The notes beneath the pieces were generated by a model, which was given only the letters and a program-made list of their open reading frames with translations, had not been told where the DNA came from and ran no database searches. Both the position numbers and the translations under genes were made by a program. Shown in pieces: positions 1-10,383 of a DNA stretch of 64,000 nt (its first letter is position 1; every line of letters begins with the position of its first letter). The stretch is from Xylanimonas oleitrophica (lineage in GTDB: Bacteria; Actinomycetota; Actinomycetes; Actinomycetales; Cellulomonadaceae): the NCBI RefSeq assembly GCF_003244315.1, contig NZ_QKWH01000014.1:38007-102006 (forward strand), written 5' to 3'.

Positions 1-87
1 CACGTCGAGCACCCGCGTGAGCAGCCGGGCGGCTGCGGCCTGCGCGAGGACGTCGGCGTCGGGATGGACGACGACGAGCCGGCTCAC
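1..87 (-). CDS. pgl: 6-phosphogluconolactonase, N-terminal fragment
   Basis: Only the first 29 codons lie in the window; the gene runs off the left edge. It starts with a GTG that overlaps the opcA stop codon in a GTGA junction, so the two are translationally coupled. The visible N-terminus has a V-V-V-H-P-D-A-D-V-L pattern followed by an alanine-rich helix, which is how actinobacterial 6-phosphogluconolactonases begin. The enzyme hydrolyses 6-phosphogluconolactone to 6-phosphogluconate, the step after glucose-6-phosphate dehydrogenase. Position as last gene of the tkt-tal-zwf-opcA series agrees with this. The assignment rests on context plus a short N-terminus. Confidence 0.8.
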   Translation of the reverse strand, partial: MSRLVVVHPDADVLAQAAAARLLTRVLDV

Positions 88-1025
88 GCGGTCACCTTCT
101 GGGCCTCGGCGTCCACCAGCGGCAGGCCCTTGGTGAGGACCTCCTCGTAGATCTCGTCGGGGTCGAGCCGGCGCAGCTCCTCGATGAGGGCCTCGTTGAG
201 CTTGCGGACGGGCAGGGCGATGCGGCGGTCGGGCTTGCCCGTCTCGGAGATCGTCACGACACGGCTGTCGGGCCGGTCGAGGACGATCGAGCCGGTGCGG
301 CGCTCGAGCGTCACCCGCGTGATGGCGGTGGCGCCCTCGTGGTGCACGATGCGGGCCGGGCAGCGCAGGCGGGCCGACAACCACGCGGCCAGCAGGTCGA
401 GCGAGGTGTGGCCCGGCTCGCCCTCCACGGTCACCGACTGGACCGGCTCGAACGGCGGCTGCTCCACGGCGGCTGCGATCAGCCCGCGCCAGAGCGTCAC
501 GCGGGCCCAGGCCAGGTCGGTGTCCCCGGTGGCGTAGTTCTCGGCGAGCGTGCGGATCATGCCCTCGGGGTCACCGGCCATGATGGAGTCGGTGACACGG
601 CGCTGTGCCATGCGGCCCACCGGGTCCTTGGACGGCGCCTCGGGCGCCTCCCGGGGCCACCACACGACGATGGGGGCGTCCGGCAGGAGCAGGGGCATGA
701 CGACGGCGTCGGGCTGCTCGCGCAGCGGGCCGGACGTCTTGAGGATGACCACCTCGGACGCCCCGGCGTCGCTGCCCACGCGGATCTGCGCGTCCAGCCG
801 GGCCTCGTCCGCCGGGCCGTCGGAGGCGGCGACCACGAGCACGCGGCACGGGTGCTCGCGGCTCGCGTCGTTGGCGGCCTCGACGGCGAGCTCGACGTCC
901 TTCTCGTCCGCGACGACCACGAGGGTCAGCACACGGCCGAGGGCGACCGCGCCGCCCTCGTCGCGCAGGTCTACCAGGCGCTTGTCGACCGCCGTCGTGG
1001 TGGTCTTCGGCATGTCGATGATCAC
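84..1025 (-). CDS. opcA: Glucose-6-phosphate dehydrogenase assembly protein OpcA
   Basis: This 313-residue cytoplasmic protein has the length and placement of OpcA, which binds and activates glucose-6-phosphate dehydrogenase in cyanobacteria and actinobacteria. It has no signal peptide or membrane segment. The ATG start lies in an ATGA overlap with the zwf stop, and its own stop overlaps the pgl start, so zwf, opcA and pgl are likely made in step. The N-terminus carries the usual short lead ([10 protein letters not shown]) before a lysine- and arginine-rich strand. Internal ATGs exist at residue 5, but the overlap favours the first one. Identification is by family resemblance and operon order; no catalytic motif is expected. 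Confidence 0.9.
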   Translation of the reverse strand: MIIDMPKTTTTAVDKRLVDLRDEGGAVALGRVLTLVVVADEKDVELAVEAANDASREHPCRVLVVAASDGPADEARLDAQIRVGSDAGASEVVILKTSGPLREQPDAVVMPLLLPDAPIVVWWPREAPEAPSKDPVGRMAQRRVTDSIMAGDPEGMIRTLAENYATGDTDLAWARVTLWRGLIAAAVEQPPFEPVQSVTVEGEPGHTSLDLLAAWLSARLRCPARIVHHEGATAITRVTLERRTGSIVLDRPDSRVVTISETGKPDRRIALPVRKLNEALIEELRRLDPDEIYEEVLTKGLPLVDAEAQKVTA

Positions 1026-2563
1026 GGTCGCCTCCAGGAACGTCCGTCACGGGCCATCATGGCGTCGGCCGAGGGCGGTCCCCACGTGCCGGCGGGGTAC
1101 TGCTCCGGCTTGCCCTTGCCCGCCCAGTAGTCGATGACGGGGTCGAGGATCTTCCAGGAGAGCTCGACCTCCTCGCGCGTGGGGAACAGCGGCGGGTCGC
1201 CCAGCAGCACGTCGAGGATGAGACGCTCGTAGGCCTCGGGGGAGGACTCGGTGAACGAGTGCCCGTACCCGAAGTCCATCGTGACGTCGCGCACCTCCAT
1301 GGCCGTCCCGGGCACCTTGGCACCGAACCTCAGGGTGACGCCCTCGTCGGGCTGGACCCGGATGACCAGCGCGTTGTTGCCGAGGTCGGAGGCCAGCGAG
1401 GACTCGAACGGCAGGTGGGGTGCCTTCTTGAAGACGACGGCCACCTCGGTGACGCGGCGTCCGAGCCGCTTGCCGGTGCGCAGGTAGAACGGGACGCCCG
1501 CCCACCGGCGGTTGTCGATGTCGAGCCGCACGGCGGCGAACGTCTCCGTCGTGGAGTCGGGGTTGAACCCCTCCTCCTCGAGGAACCCGACGACCTTCTC
1601 GCCGCCCTGCCAGGCCGAGGCGTACTGGCCGCGGGCCGTGTGTCGGCCGAGGTCACGGGGCAGCCGCACGGACGAGAGCACCTTGATCTTCTCGGCGCGC
1701 AACGCCTGCGCGTCGAAGTTCACCGGCTCCTCCATCGCCACGAGCGCCAGGAGCTGGAGCAGGTGGTTCTGGATGACGTCGCGGGCCGCGCCGATCCCGT
1801 CGTAGTAGCCGGCGCGGCCGCCGATGCCGATGTCCTCGGCCATGGTGATCTGGACGTGGTCCACGTAGTGGGCGTTCCAGAGCGGCTCGAACATCTGGTT
1901 GGCGAAGCGCAGCGCCAGCAGGTTCTGGACGGTCTCCTTGCCCAGGTAGTGGTCGATGCGGAACACCGATTCCTGGTCGAACACCTCGGACACGACGGCG
2001 TCGAGCTCCTGGGCGGACTCGAGATCGTGACCGAACGGCTTCTCGATCACCACGCGACGCCAGGAGCCCTCCTGCGGCGTGGACAGTCCGTGCTTCTGGA
2101 GCTGGCTGACCACCACGGGGAAGGCGCCGGGCGGTACCGAGAGGTAGAACGCGTGGTTGCCGCCCGTGCCGCGCTCCTCGTCGAGCTTCTCGACGGTCTG
2201 GCGCAGGTTCTCGAACGCGGTGTCGTCGTCGAAGGAGCCCTGCACGAACCGGATGCCCTCGGCGAGCTGCTCCCACGTGGCCTCGCGGAACGGCGTGCGC
2301 GCGTGCTCCTTGACGGAGTCGTGCACGATCTTCGCGAAGTCCTGGTCCTCCCAGTCACGGCGGGCGAACCCGGTGAGGGCGAAGCCCGGCGGCAGGAGGC
2401 CACGGTTGGCGAGGTCGTAGACCGCCGGCATGAGCTTCTTGCGCGACAGGTCGCCGGTGACGCCGAAGATGACGAGGCCGCTGGGTCCCGCGATGCGCGG
2501 CAGGCGCAGGTCGCGGGGATCGCGCAGCGGGTTGTGCTCGGCCGAGATCTTGGCCGGCCTCAC
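1022..2563 (-). CDS. zwf: Glucose-6-phosphate 1-dehydrogenase
   Basis: The enzyme oxidises glucose-6-phosphate to 6-phosphogluconolactone with reduction of NADP+, the entry to the oxidative pentose phosphate pathway. At 513 residues it matches the family. The N-terminal Rossmann motif [10 protein letters not shown] is at residues 34-43, EKPFG at 174-178 and the active-site signature RIDHYLGKE at 202-210, which contains the catalytic histidine and substrate lysine. I chose the GTG at 2563 because it overlaps the tal stop codon in a GTGA junction; the open frame continues far upstream, but that stretch is antisense noise over tal and tkt. It sits third in the tkt-tal-zwf-opcA-pgl operon, the standard actinobacterial arrangement. 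Confidence 0.96.
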   Translation of the reverse strand: MRPAKISAEHNPLRDPRDLRLPRIAGPSGLVIFGVTGDLSRKKLMPAVYDLANRGLLPPGFALTGFARRDWEDQDFAKIVHDSVKEHARTPFREATWEQLAEGIRFVQGSFDDDTAFENLRQTVEKLDEERGTGGNHAFYLSVPPGAFPVVVSQLQKHGLSTPQEGSWRRVVIEKPFGHDLESAQELDAVVSEVFDQESVFRIDHYLGKETVQNLLALRFANQMFEPLWNAHYVDHVQITMAEDIGIGGRAGYYDGIGAARDVIQNHLLQLLALVAMEEPVNFDAQALRAEKIKVLSSVRLPRDLGRHTARGQYASAWQGGEKVVGFLEEEGFNPDSTTETFAAVRLDIDNRRWAGVPFYLRTGKRLGRRVTEVAVVFKKAPHLPFESSLASDLGNNALVIRVQPDEGVTLRFGAKVPGTAMEVRDVTMDFGYGHSFTESSPEAYERLILDVLLGDPPLFPTREEVELSWKILDPVIDYWAGKGKPEQYPAGTWGPPSADAMMARDGRSWRRP

Positions 2564-3693
2564 CGGGCACCACCGGCGGAGTCCAGGCCCGCCCTGGTCG
2601 TGGTGAGCAGCTCGTCCCAGCTGACCTCGAACTTGGAGACGCCCTCCTCCTCGAGCTGGCGGGTGACCTCCTCCAGGGAGATGCCGACGGCCTCGATGGC
2701 GGCGATGGTGGCCGCGGCCTCCTCGGCGGTGCCGCTCACGGTGTCGCCGAGGACGATGCCGTGGTCGGCGAAGGCGTCGAGCGTGGAGCCCGGCATGGTG
2801 TTCACGACGCCGGCGACGACGAGCTCGTCGACGTACATGGTGTCGCGGTAGTCCGGGTTCTTGACGCCGGTCGAGGCCCACAGGGGGCGCTGCGGCCTGG
2901 CGCCGGCAGCCTCGAGGGCCTTCCACCGGTCGGAGGAGAACACCTCCTCGTAGGCGGCGTAGGCGAGCCGGGCGTTGGCCACGGCGGCCTTGCCGCGCAG
3001 CTCGAGGGCCTCGGGCGTCCCGATCGCGTCGAGCCGCTTGTCGATCTCGGTGTCGACACGCGAGACGAAGAAGGAGGCGACGGAACCCACGGGCGCGAGG
3101 TCGTGGCCGTTGGCCTGAGCCTGCTCGAGCCCGTCGAGGAAGGCGTCCATCACGGCGCGGTAGCGCTCGATCGAGAAGATGAGGGTGACGTTGACGCTGA
3201 TGCCCTTGGCCAGCGTGGCGGTGATGGCCGGCAGGCCCTCGACCGTGGCGGGGATCTTGATCATGACGTTCGGGCGGTCGACCGTGGTCCACAGCCGCTC
3301 GGCCACGGCGGTCGTCGCGTCGGTGTCCCTGGCGAGGCGCGGGTCCACCTCGATCGACACGCGGCCGTCCACCGTGCCCGTGGCGTCGTACACAGGACGC
3401 AGCACGTCCGCGGCCTCGCGCACGTCGTCGGTGGTGATCCGCTCGACGGCGGACTCGACGTCGGTGCCGGCCAGCTCCTGCAGCGCGCCGTCGTAGGCGT
3501 CGCCCTTGGACATGGCGGAGGCGAAGATCGTCGGGTTCGTGGTCACCCCGACGACGTCCTTCTCGGTGAGCAGCTTGGCGAGCGCGCCGCTGCGCAGCAG
3601 CTCGCGCGACAGGTCGTCGAGCCAGATCGACACGCCGGCCTCCGAGAGCCGGCGGGTGGGACGGGTGTCGCTGGTGTCCGTGGGGGTCGTCAT
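2560..3693 (-). CDS. tal: Transaldolase
   Basis: Transaldolase transfers a dihydroxyacetone unit between sedoheptulose-7-phosphate and glyceraldehyde-3-phosphate in the non-oxidative pentose phosphate pathway. The 377-residue protein is of the longer actinobacterial/cyanobacterial type. The signature TTNPTIF is at residues 51-57 and the Schiff-base lysine in VMIKIPAT is K146. The stop overlaps the zwf start. A 30-bp perfect palindrome lies in the 138-nt gap between this gene and the upstream tkt, so expression may be set apart from tkt by partial termination or by mRNA protection. The ATG at 3693 is preceded by an AGGAAGG-like ribosome binding site. Confidence 0.96.
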   Translation of the reverse strand: MTTPTDTSDTRPTRRLSEAGVSIWLDDLSRELLRSGALAKLLTEKDVVGVTTNPTIFASAMSKGDAYDGALQELAGTDVESAVERITTDDVREAADVLRPVYDATGTVDGRVSIEVDPRLARDTDATTAVAERLWTTVDRPNVMIKIPATVEGLPAITATLAKGISVNVTLIFSIERYRAVMDAFLDGLEQAQANGHDLAPVGSVASFFVSRVDTEIDKRLDAIGTPEALELRGKAAVANARLAYAAYEEVFSSDRWKALEAAGARPQRPLWASTGVKNPDYRDTMYVDELVVAGVVNTMPGSTLDAFADHGIVLGDTVSGTAEEAAATIAAIEAVGISLEEVTRQLEEEGVSKFEVSWDELLTTTRAGLDSAGGAR

Positions 3694-3794
3694 GGGTGCA
3701 GACCTTCCTGATCTCTCGTGCCTGGTCGCTCGTGACTGCGGGCGGCCCGGGTCTCGCTGCGGTCCGTGGTGGGGCGCGGTGGACGCCCCGGGGT

Positions 3795-3824
3795 GGCGGT
3801 GGCCGGCGCGCGCCGGCCACCGCC
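3795..3824 (-). terminator. 30-bp perfect palindrome between tkt and tal
   Basis: Positions 3795-3809 and 3810-3824 are exact reverse complements (first arm GGCGGTGGCCGGCGC). The hairpin begins 7 nt after the tkt stop and lies on the transcript leading into tal. There is no U-run, so this is either an incomplete terminator or a 3'-end-protecting hairpin that separates tkt levels from those of tal-zwf-opcA-pgl. The function is inferred; the symmetry is plain in the sequence. Confidence 0.6.
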
Positions 3825-3831
3825 GTCGGGG

Positions 3832-5997
3832 TCAGAGCTGGTCGCCGGTGCCACCCACCGACTCGACCGCGTCGGCGCCGGGAGCCGTGCCGCCCGTGGC
3901 GGCGGCGATCGACTCGCGGGCGGCGGCGGCCACGGCCTCGGCCGTGATGCCGAACTCGCGGTACAGCGTCTGGTAGTCGGCCGAGGCACCGTAGTGCTCG
4001 AGCGACACGCTGCGGCCGGCGTCGCCGACGTACTCGCGCCAGCCCTGGCGGATGCCGGCCTCGACCGAGACGCGGGCCTTGACGGCCGCGGGGAGCACCG
4101 ACTCGCGGTACGCCTCGTCCTGCTTGTCGAACCACTCGAGGCTCGGGGCCGAGACGACGCGGGCCTTGACGCCCTCGGCGGCGAGCTGCTCGCGCGCCTG
4201 CACGGCCAGCTGCACCTCGGAGCCGGTGCCGATGAGGATCACGTCGGGCGTGCCGTCGGTGTCGAGGAGCGTGTAGGCGCCCTTGAGGGTGCCCTCGGCG
4301 CTCGCGAAGCCGTCCTCGCCGCGCGGGAACGTGGGCACGTTCTGGCGGGTGAGGATGAGGCCGGCCGGGTTGTCCGTGTTCTCCAGGACGCCGCGCCAGG
4401 CCCACGCGGTCTCGTTCGCGTCCGCGGGCCGGACCACGTCGAGGCCGGGGATGGCGCGCAGGGCGGCCAGGTGCTCCACCGGCTGGTGCGTGGGGCCGTC
4501 CTCGCCGAGGCCGATCGAGTCGTGCGTCCAGACGAACGTCGTCGGGATCTCCATGAGCGCGGCCAGGCGGACGGCGGCGCGCATGTAGTCGGAGAACTGG
4601 AGGAACGTGCCGCCGTAGGGGCGGGTCAGGCCGTGCAGCACGATGCCGTTGAGGATCGAGCCCATGCCGTGCTCACGGATGCCGAAGTGGAGCGTGCGCC
4701 CGTACTCGTGACCCGGGAACTTCTTGGTGGCGTGCTCGACCGGGACGAACGAGGGCTCGCCGTCCATCGTCGTGTTGTTGGAGCCGGCGAGGTCCGCGGA
4801 GCCGCCCCACAGCTCGGGCAGCACGTCCTTGAGGGCCGAGAGCACCTTGCCCGACGCGGCACGCGTGGCGACGCCCTTCTCGCTCGCCTCGAAGACGGGC
4901 AGCGACTGCTCCCAGCCCTCCGGCAGCTCGCGGGCCGAGAGGCGCTCCAGGAGGGCGGCGGCCTCGGGGGCCGCTGCCTTCCACGCGGAGAACGCGGTCT
5001 CCCACGCCTGACGCTGGGCCGACTGCCGCTCGGCGACGGCACGGGTGTGCGCGAGGACCTCGTCGTCGATGTGGAACGACTTCTCCGGGTCGAGGCCCAG
5101 GATCTCCTTGAGGCCCTTGATCTCGTCCGCGCCCATGGCGGAGCCGTGGATGCCACCGGTGTTCTGCTTGGTGGGCGAGGGCCAGCCGATGATGGTGCGC
5201 AGGTCGATGATCGACGGGCGGTCGGTCTCCGCCTTGGCTGCCTCGATCGCCGCGGCCAGCGCCTCGACGTCCTCGGCGTACCCGGTGCCGCCCTGCGTCC
5301 AGTCGACGCGCTGGGTGTGCCAGCCGTAGGCCTCGTAGCGGGCCAGGACGTCCTCGGTGAACGCGATGTCGGTGTCGTCCTCGATCGAGATCTTGTTGTC
5401 GTCCCAGATCACGACGAGGTTGCCGAGCTGCTGGTGGCCGGCGAGCGAGGAGGCCTCGGAGGTCACGCCCTCCTGCAGGTCGCCGTCGGAGGCGATGACG
5501 TAGACGTGGTGGTCGAACGGGGACTCGCCCGGGGCGGCGGAGGGGTCGAGCAGGCCGCGCTCGCGGCGGGCGGCGAAGGCCATGCCCACGGCCGAGGCGA
5601 GGCCCTGGCCGAGCGGGCCGGTGGTGATCTCGACGCCGGCGGTGTGCTTGTACTCGGGGTGGCCCGGGGTCTTGGAGCCCCAGGTGCGCAGCGCCGCGAT
5701 GTCCTCCATCTCCAGGCCGTAGCCGGCCAGGAAGAGCTGGAGGTAGATGGTCAGAGAGGAGTGGCCCGCGGACAGCACGAAGCGGTCGCGGCCCACCCAG
5801 TGCGGGTCGGCCGGGTCGTGGCGCATCGCCTTCTGGAACAGGAGGTAGGCGGCCGGGGCCAGCGAGATCGCCGTGCCCGGGTGCCCGTTGCCGACCTTCT
5901 CGACGGCGTCGGCGGCCAGGGCCTTGATGGCCTTGACCGCGCGCTCGTCGAGCTCAGTCCAGTCGAGCGGCTTGAGGGCGGGGTCGAACGTGCTCAC
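3832..5997 (-). CDS. tkt: Transketolase
   Basis: This thiamine-diphosphate enzyme moves two-carbon units between sugar phosphates. It is first in the pentose phosphate operon. The protein of 721 residues has the N-terminal GNGHPG motif at residues 36-41 with its substrate-binding histidine, the ThDP-binding segment beginning SDGDLQEG near residue 160, and a C-terminal transketolase domain with [16 protein letters not shown] chose the GTG at 5997 (start [10 protein letters not shown]), which has a GAGG box five bases upstream; ATG codons at 6024 and further upstream add non-conserved residues. A hairpin at 6014-6033 lies in the presumed leader. Confidence 0.96.
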   Translation of the reverse strand: MSTFDPALKPLDWTELDERAVKAIKALAADAVEKVGNGHPGTAISLAPAAYLLFQKAMRHDPADPHWVGRDRFVLSAGHSSLTIYLQLFLAGYGLEMEDIAALRTWGSKTPGHPEYKHTAGVEITTGPLGQGLASAVGMAFAARRERGLLDPSAAPGESPFDHHVYVIASDGDLQEGVTSEASSLAGHQQLGNLVVIWDDNKISIEDDTDIAFTEDVLARYEAYGWHTQRVDWTQGGTGYAEDVEALAAAIEAAKAETDRPSIIDLRTIIGWPSPTKQNTGGIHGSAMGADEIKGLKEILGLDPEKSFHIDDEVLAHTRAVAERQSAQRQAWETAFSAWKAAAPEAAALLERLSARELPEGWEQSLPVFEASEKGVATRAASGKVLSALKDVLPELWGGSADLAGSNNTTMDGEPSFVPVEHATKKFPGHEYGRTLHFGIREHGMGSILNGIVLHGLTRPYGGTFLQFSDYMRAAVRLAALMEIPTTFVWTHDSIGLGEDGPTHQPVEHLAALRAIPGLDVVRPADANETAWAWRGVLENTDNPAGLILTRQNVPTFPRGEDGFASAEGTLKGAYTLLDTDGTPDVILIGTGSEVQLAVQAREQLAAEGVKARVVSAPSLEWFDKQDEAYRESVLPAAVKARVSVEAGIRQGWREYVGDAGRSVSLEHYGASADYQTLYREFGITAEAVAAAARESIAAATGGTAPGADAVESVGGTGDQL

Positions 5998-6358
5998 GTA
6001 TGCCTCATTCCTGCCCGGGGACATGGCCCCGGGGTCGTGGTGCTTGCTAGCCAGATCCGAGTGCCAACGCGCAGGTCCGGGCAGTGACGTCACGGCGGGG
6101 GAGAGTCCTGGCCACGGCGGCGGCGAGTAGCGGTTCCAGCGTATATCGAGGGGCGCCACCACGATCGTCGTGACCGCCGTGAGCGGCGCGCCAGGGAAGA
6201 GACCGGGCGCCGCGCCGCGGGTTCCCGCCGGGCGGAGGGGGATTCGTCACACCCCGGTTGGGGCCGCCGGGCAGGTGAGGGGGCCGTAGGATGATCGAGT
6301 CCCCGGCACCTCGACCCGGGGCGAGCCGCGACCAGCGAGGAACGGAACAGCGACGCGC
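5998..6358. other. Divergent intergenic region between tkt and ctaB
   Basis: These 361 bases hold no gene that I can support and must carry the promoters for the minus-strand pentose phosphate operon and plus-strand ctaB. Near the tkt start is a hairpin with arms CCCGGGG (6014-6020) and CCCCGGG (6027-6033). An AT-rich island (GTATAT, around 6140-6145) stands out against the GC background and is a candidate -10 area for tkt. On the ctaB side a TAGGAT (6287-6292) is a possible -10 box, but I see no convincing partner -35. I found no riboswitch-like structure. Confidence 0.5.
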
Positions 6359-7378
6359 GTGAGCACGAGCCAGACGACGACCACGGGGGCGGAGCGTCCC
6401 CGCACGGCCGCGACCCGGGCCGCGCGCGTGCCGCAGGACGGCCGCGCCGACGTCGTCGGGAGCCTCCGGCGCCTGCGCGGGCCCCTGCTGCACCTGCGAG
6501 ACCGGGCGGCGGCCTACGTCGCCCTCACCAAGCCGCGCATCATCGAGCTGCTGCTGGTGACGACGATCCCCACGATGATCCTCGCCGAGCGGGGGCTGCC
6601 CCCGCTGTCCCTGGTGCTGCTGACCCTGGTGGGCGGAGCGCTGGCGGCCGGGTCGGCGAACGCGTTCAACATGTACCTCGACCGGGACATCGACAAGCTG
6701 ATGAACCGGACCAAGCGGCGCCCCCTCGTGACGGGGGAGATCACCCCGCGCGCGGCGCTCGTCTTCGCCACGGTGCTCGGCGTGGTGGCCCTCGTGTGGT
6801 TCGCGCTGCTCGTCAACCTCGCCTCGGCCTGGCTGACCTTCGCCGCGATCGCGATCTACGTGGTCGGCTACACGATGATCCTCAAGCGCCGCACCCCTCA
6901 GAACATCGTCTGGGGCGGGATCGCCGGCTGCATGCCCGTGTTCATCGGGTGGGCGGCGGTCACCGGCGGCCTCTCGTGGGCGGCCGTGGCCCTGTTCGGC
7001 GTGGTGTTCTTCTGGACGCCGCCGCACTACTGGCCGCTGTCGGTGAAGTTCAAGCAGGACTACGCCACGGCGGGGGTGCCCATGCTCCCCGTGGTCGCCT
7101 CCGACCGCCGCGTGGCGGTCGAGATGGTGGCCTACACCGCCGCGATGGTGGCGTGCTCGTTCGCGCTGGTGCCGCTCGCCGGGATGACATGGGTCTACAC
7201 CGTCGTCGCCGTGGCGCTCGCGCTGTGGTTCGGCTGGCAGACGTGGTCGATGCTCGACCACGCCCGCAAGGGCCGCACCAAGACGGGCAAGGTGGCGATG
7301 GGCGTCTTCCACGCCTCGATCACCTACCTGACGATCCTCTTCGTGGCCGTCGCGGTCGACGTGTTCCTGCCCTTCTGA
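6359..7378 (+). CDS. ctaB: Protoheme IX farnesyltransferase (heme O synthase)
   Basis: The enzyme attaches a farnesyl group to heme B to give heme O for cytochrome oxidase assembly, in the membrane. The 339-residue protein has a polar N-terminal extension of about 50 residues, then roughly eight to nine hydrophobic segments. The prenyltransferase metal-binding motif NxxxDxxxD is at N104-D108-D112, followed by KRRPLVTG; a second conserved segment, WTPPHYW, is near residue 220. Divergent placement from tkt is common in actinobacteria. The GTG at 6359 is the first start after a GAGGAACGG-like sequence. Terminal VFLPF ends close to the membrane. Confidence 0.94.
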   Translation: MSTSQTTTTGAERPRTAATRAARVPQDGRADVVGSLRRLRGPLLHLRDRAAAYVALTKPRIIELLLVTTIPTMILAERGLPPLSLVLLTLVGGALAAGSANAFNMYLDRDIDKLMNRTKRRPLVTGEITPRAALVFATVLGVVALVWFALLVNLASAWLTFAAIAIYVVGYTMILKRRTPQNIVWGGIAGCMPVFIGWAAVTGGLSWAAVALFGVVFFWTPPHYWPLSVKFKQDYATAGVPMLPVVASDRRVAVEMVAYTAAMVACSFALVPLAGMTWVYTVVAVALALWFGWQTWSMLDHARKGRTKTGKVAMGVFHASITYLTILFVAVAVDVFLPF

Positions 7379-7445
7379 CGTCGGTTCCGCCCTCGCACGG
7401 CGGGGCGTCCCCGGTCCCGCGCCCCCGCGGCGGCATCATCGCCCC

Positions 7446-8420
7446 GTGAGCACCAGCGCCGTCGTCACCAGCGGTCCCCTCGAGGCGGCGCTCGACGACT
7501 ACCTCGCCCACCTGCGCGTCGAGCGCGGGCTGTCGGCGAACACCACGGCCGCCTACCGCCGCGACCTCGCGCGCTACGTGCGTCACCTCGAGTCGCTGGG
7601 CCGCACCTCGGTCGGTGCCGTCTCGGAGGCCGACGTCGTCGCGTACGTGACCGTGGTCCGGGAAGGGACCGACGGCGGCGCCCGGCTCTCGCCGGCCTCG
7701 ACGGCGCGAGCGCTGGCCGCGGTGCGCGGCTGGCACCGGTTCGCCCACGCGGAAGGGCTGGCGACCCACGACCCTTCCGCCGAGGTCCGCGCTCCCACGC
7801 AGCTGCGCCGGCTCCCGCACGCCCTGAGCGTGGACGCCGTCACCCGCCTCCTCGACGCCGCCGGTCAGGGCGACGGCCCCCTCCCGCTGCGCGACCGTGC
7901 CCTGCTGGAGCTGCTGTACTCGACCGGCGGGCGCATCAGCGAGGTCGTGGGGCTCGACGTCGACGCGGTCGGGTGGCTCGACGGTGCGCTCCCGGGGTCG
8001 GGGACCGGCGCCGACGCCGTCGTGCGGCTGCACGGCAAGGGCGACAAGCAGCGGGTGGTCCCGGTGGGCTCCTACGCGCGCGAGGCGCTCGACGCCTACC
8101 TGGTGCGTTCCCGTCCCGGTCTGGCGGCGTCGGGCACGGGGACGCCCGCGCTGTTCCTGAACACCCGGGGGCGGCGCCTGTCCCGGCAGAGCGCCTGGGC
8201 GGTGCTGCAGGCCGCCTCGGAGAAGGCCGGCCTCCAGAACGTCTCCCCGCACACGCTGCGCCACTCGTTCGCCACCCACCTGCTCCAGGGCGGCGCCGAC
8301 GTCCGCGTGGTCCAGGAGCTGCTCGGGCACGCCTCGGTGACCACCACGCAGATCTACACGATGGTCACGCCCGACACGCTGCGCGAGGTCTACGCGGCAG
8401 CGCACCCGCGCGCCCTGTAG
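7446..8420 (+). CDS. xerD: Tyrosine recombinase XerD
   Basis: XerD resolves chromosome dimers at dif together with XerC. The 324-residue protein has an N-terminal SAM-like core-binding domain (about 10-105) and a catalytic domain with a complete active site: R163 in STGGRISE, K198 in HGKGDKQR, H269 and R272 in HTLRHSF, H295 in LLGHASV and the nucleophile Y304 in TTQIYT. It lies upstream of parA-scpA-scpB, the normal actinobacterial order, although ctaB rather than a NUDIX gene precedes it. A CATCAT hexamer ends six bases before the GTG start, so the transcript may be leaderless. Confidence 0.95.
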   Translation: MSTSAVVTSGPLEAALDDYLAHLRVERGLSANTTAAYRRDLARYVRHLESLGRTSVGAVSEADVVAYVTVVREGTDGGARLSPASTARALAAVRGWHRFAHAEGLATHDPSAEVRAPTQLRRLPHALSVDAVTRLLDAAGQGDGPLPLRDRALLELLYSTGGRISEVVGLDVDAVGWLDGALPGSGTGADAVVRLHGKGDKQRVVPVGSYAREALDAYLVRSRPGLAASGTGTPALFLNTRGRRLSRQSAWAVLQAASEKAGLQNVSPHTLRHSFATHLLQGGADVRVVQELLGHASVTTTQIYTMVTPDTLREVYAAAHPRAL

Positions 8421-8552
8421 CGCTACCGGGCAGGCGGCGAGGCAGGGGTGAGCGATTGCGCCGGCCAGCACGGTCGGGGTGCTGCCGTGGGGTCGCGGCG
8501 CGCCGGGGCGCGGCCGCCGGCCGCCGCCGAGGGCTGAGGTAGCGTGTCGAGC

Positions 8553-9452
8553 GTGAGCGAAGCACTGGGGAACGACACGCTGTTCGCGCGCGGCGGTGCC
8601 GCGCCGCAGGAGCGCCTCGACGTCGTCGGGCGCCCGATGCCCGACTTCCCCGTCCCCGCGCCGCTGGCCCAGCACGGCCCCGCCCGCATCATCGCGATGT
8701 GCAACCAGAAGGGCGGCGTCGGCAAGACGACGAGCACGATCAACCTGGGCGCTGCGCTGGCCGAGTACGGCCGCCGCGTGCTGCTCGTGGACTTCGACCC
8801 GCAGGGCGCCGCGTCGGTGGGCGTCGGCGTCAACCCGCACGAGCTCGAGCTGAGCGTCTACAACCTGCTCATGGAGCGCTCGGTGCAGATCACCGACGTC
8901 ATCACCCCCACGGCGATCGAGGGCCTGGACGTGGTCCCCGCCAACATCGACCTGTCCGCCGCCGAGGTGCAGCTGGTCGGCGAGGTCGCGCGCGAGTCCG
9001 TGCTGGCCCGCGCGCTGCGTCCCGTCCAGGACGAGTACGACGTGATCCTCGTCGACTGCCAGCCCTCGCTGGGTCTGCTGACGGTCAACGCGCTGACCGC
9101 CGCGCACGGCGTGCTCATCCCGCTCGAGTGCGAGTTCTTCGCGCTGCGCGGCGTCGCCCTGCTCGTGGAGACCATCGAGAAGGTGCGCGACCGCCTCAAC
9201 CCGGCGCTCGAGATCGACGGCATCCTCCCCACCATGTACGACTCGCGGACCCTGCACTCGCGCGAGGTCGTCGCGCGCGTGCACGAGGCGTTCGGCGAGA
9301 CGCTCCTGCACACCGTCATCGGGCGCACCGTGAAGTTCCCCGACGCGTCCGTGGCCGCCGAGCCGATCACGGCCTACGCACCCAACCACGCCGGTGCCGA
9401 GGCGTACCGCCAGCTGGCCAGGGAGCTCGTGGCGCGTGGCGACGCCGCCTGA
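8553..9452 (+). CDS. ParA/Soj-family chromosome segregation ATPase
   Basis: This is the ParA-like ATPase found next to scpAB in actinobacteria, distinct from the oriC-proximal ParA. A deviant Walker A motif KGGVGKTT lies at about residues 53-60, a second element LLVDFDPQG follows, and VDCQPSLGLLT is the Walker B region. An N-terminal tail of about 45 residues precedes the ATPase fold. I prefer the GTG at 8553 because TAGCGT (8540-8545) is spaced seven bases before it, as in a leaderless promoter; a GTG at 8544 is also possible and adds three residues. The 3' end overlaps scpA. No parB or parS is next to it. Confidence 0.9.
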   Translation: MSEALGNDTLFARGGAAPQERLDVVGRPMPDFPVPAPLAQHGPARIIAMCNQKGGVGKTTSTINLGAALAEYGRRVLLVDFDPQGAASVGVGVNPHELELSVYNLLMERSVQITDVITPTAIEGLDVVPANIDLSAAEVQLVGEVARESVLARALRPVQDEYDVILVDCQPSLGLLTVNALTAAHGVLIPLECEFFALRGVALLVETIEKVRDRLNPALEIDGILPTMYDSRTLHSREVVARVHEAFGETLLHTVIGRTVKFPDASVAAEPITAYAPNHAGAEAYRQLARELVARGDAA

Positions 9453-10383
9453 CCCCCACGCCGACCCCGACGCTCACCCCCGCGCGCAGGCGCCCCAGGG
9501 GAGGGCGGAGCCCGAGCCCACAGGATCCCGCCCCGGCAGCAGGGCCTTCGAGGTCCGGCTCGAGAACTTCAGCGGTCCGTTCGACCTGCTGCTGAGCCTC
9601 ATCGCCAAGCACCAGCTCGACGTCACCGAGGTGGCGCTCGCGGTCGTGACCGACGACTTCGTGGCGCACATCCGCGCCGCCGAGACCGCGGCGCGGGAGG
9701 CCGCCGAGCGGGGGGAGGAGCACCCCTCCTGGGACCTCGGCACGGCGAGCGAGTTCCTCGTGGTGGCGGCGACGCTCCTCGACCTCAAGGCGGCACGGCT
9801 CCTACCGGGCACGGCTGAGGAGGACGCCGAGGACCTGGAGCTGCTCGAGGCCCGCGACCTGCTCTTCGCCCGGCTCCTGCAGTACCGGGCCTACAAGGAC
9901 GTCTCGGCGGTGCTCGCCGAGCGCATGGCGACCGAGGGGCGGCGGGTTCCTCGCAGCGTGCCCCTCGAGCCCGAGATGGCGGCGCTGCTGCCCGAGCTGG
10001 TGTGGACCCTGACTCCCGGCCGCCTGGCGGAGCTGGCGGCCCGCGCCCTGACGCCCAAGGCCCCGCCCGTGGTCTCCCTCACCCACCTGCACGCGCCCGC
10101 GGTGAGCGTGCGCGAGCAGGCCGCGATCGTCGTCGGACGCCTGCGGCGCGAACGCTCGGTGACGTTCCGGTCCCTGGCCGCCGGCGAGGAGCGGCTCGTC
10201 GTCGTGGCACGCTTCCTGGCGCTCCTCGAGCTGTTCCGCGGCGGTCAGGTGTCGTTCGAGCAGGCTGCCCCCCTCGGGGAGCTGACCGTGCGCTGGACCG
10301 GCGGCGACCCGGCTGACGACGCCGCGGAGCAGGTGGGCGCCGGCTTCGAGGAGTTCGACGGACAGCAGGAGGTCCCCGCATGA
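9436..10383 (+). CDS. scpA: Segregation and condensation protein A
   Basis: ScpA is the kleisin subunit of the SMC-ScpAB condensin complex. The 315-residue protein has the kleisin N-terminal pattern FEVRLENFSGPFDLLLSLI near residue 45, where the FxGPxDLLL segment contacts SMC, and a C-terminal winged helix that contacts the other SMC head. The GTG at 9436 lies inside the parA coding end (17-base overlap), giving a proline- and alanine-rich N-terminal tail; a longer frame exists upstream but would overlap parA further. It is coupled to scpB through an ATGA overlap. The gene probably belongs to one transcript from parA through scpB or rluB. Confidence 0.94.
   Translation: MATPPDPHADPDAHPRAQAPQGRAEPEPTGSRPGSRAFEVRLENFSGPFDLLLSLIAKHQLDVTEVALAVVTDDFVAHIRAAETAAREAAERGEEHPSWDLGTASEFLVVAATLLDLKAARLLPGTAEEDAEDLELLEARDLLFARLLQYRAYKDVSAVLAERMATEGRRVPRSVPLEPEMAALLPELVWTLTPGRLAELAARALTPKAPPVVSLTHLHAPAVSVREQAAIVVGRLRRERSVTFRSLAAGEERLVVVARFLALLELFRGGQVSFEQAAPLGELTVRWTGGDPADDAAEQVGAGFEEFDGQQEVPA

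Noticed and set aside
1259..2851. Plus-strand 530-codon frame opposite zwf
   Set aside because: Antisense to zwf, with no start signal or recognisable domain.
3766..6087. Plus-strand open frame of over 770 codons opposite tkt
   Set aside because: It is the antisense of a clearly conserved transketolase; composition (valine, glycine, arginine and leucine excess) is what high-GC antisense frames give.
8421..9500. parS centromere sites near the ParA gene
   Set aside because: I saw no TGTTTCACGTGAAACA-like sequence; this ParA belongs to the scpAB-linked type, away from parS.
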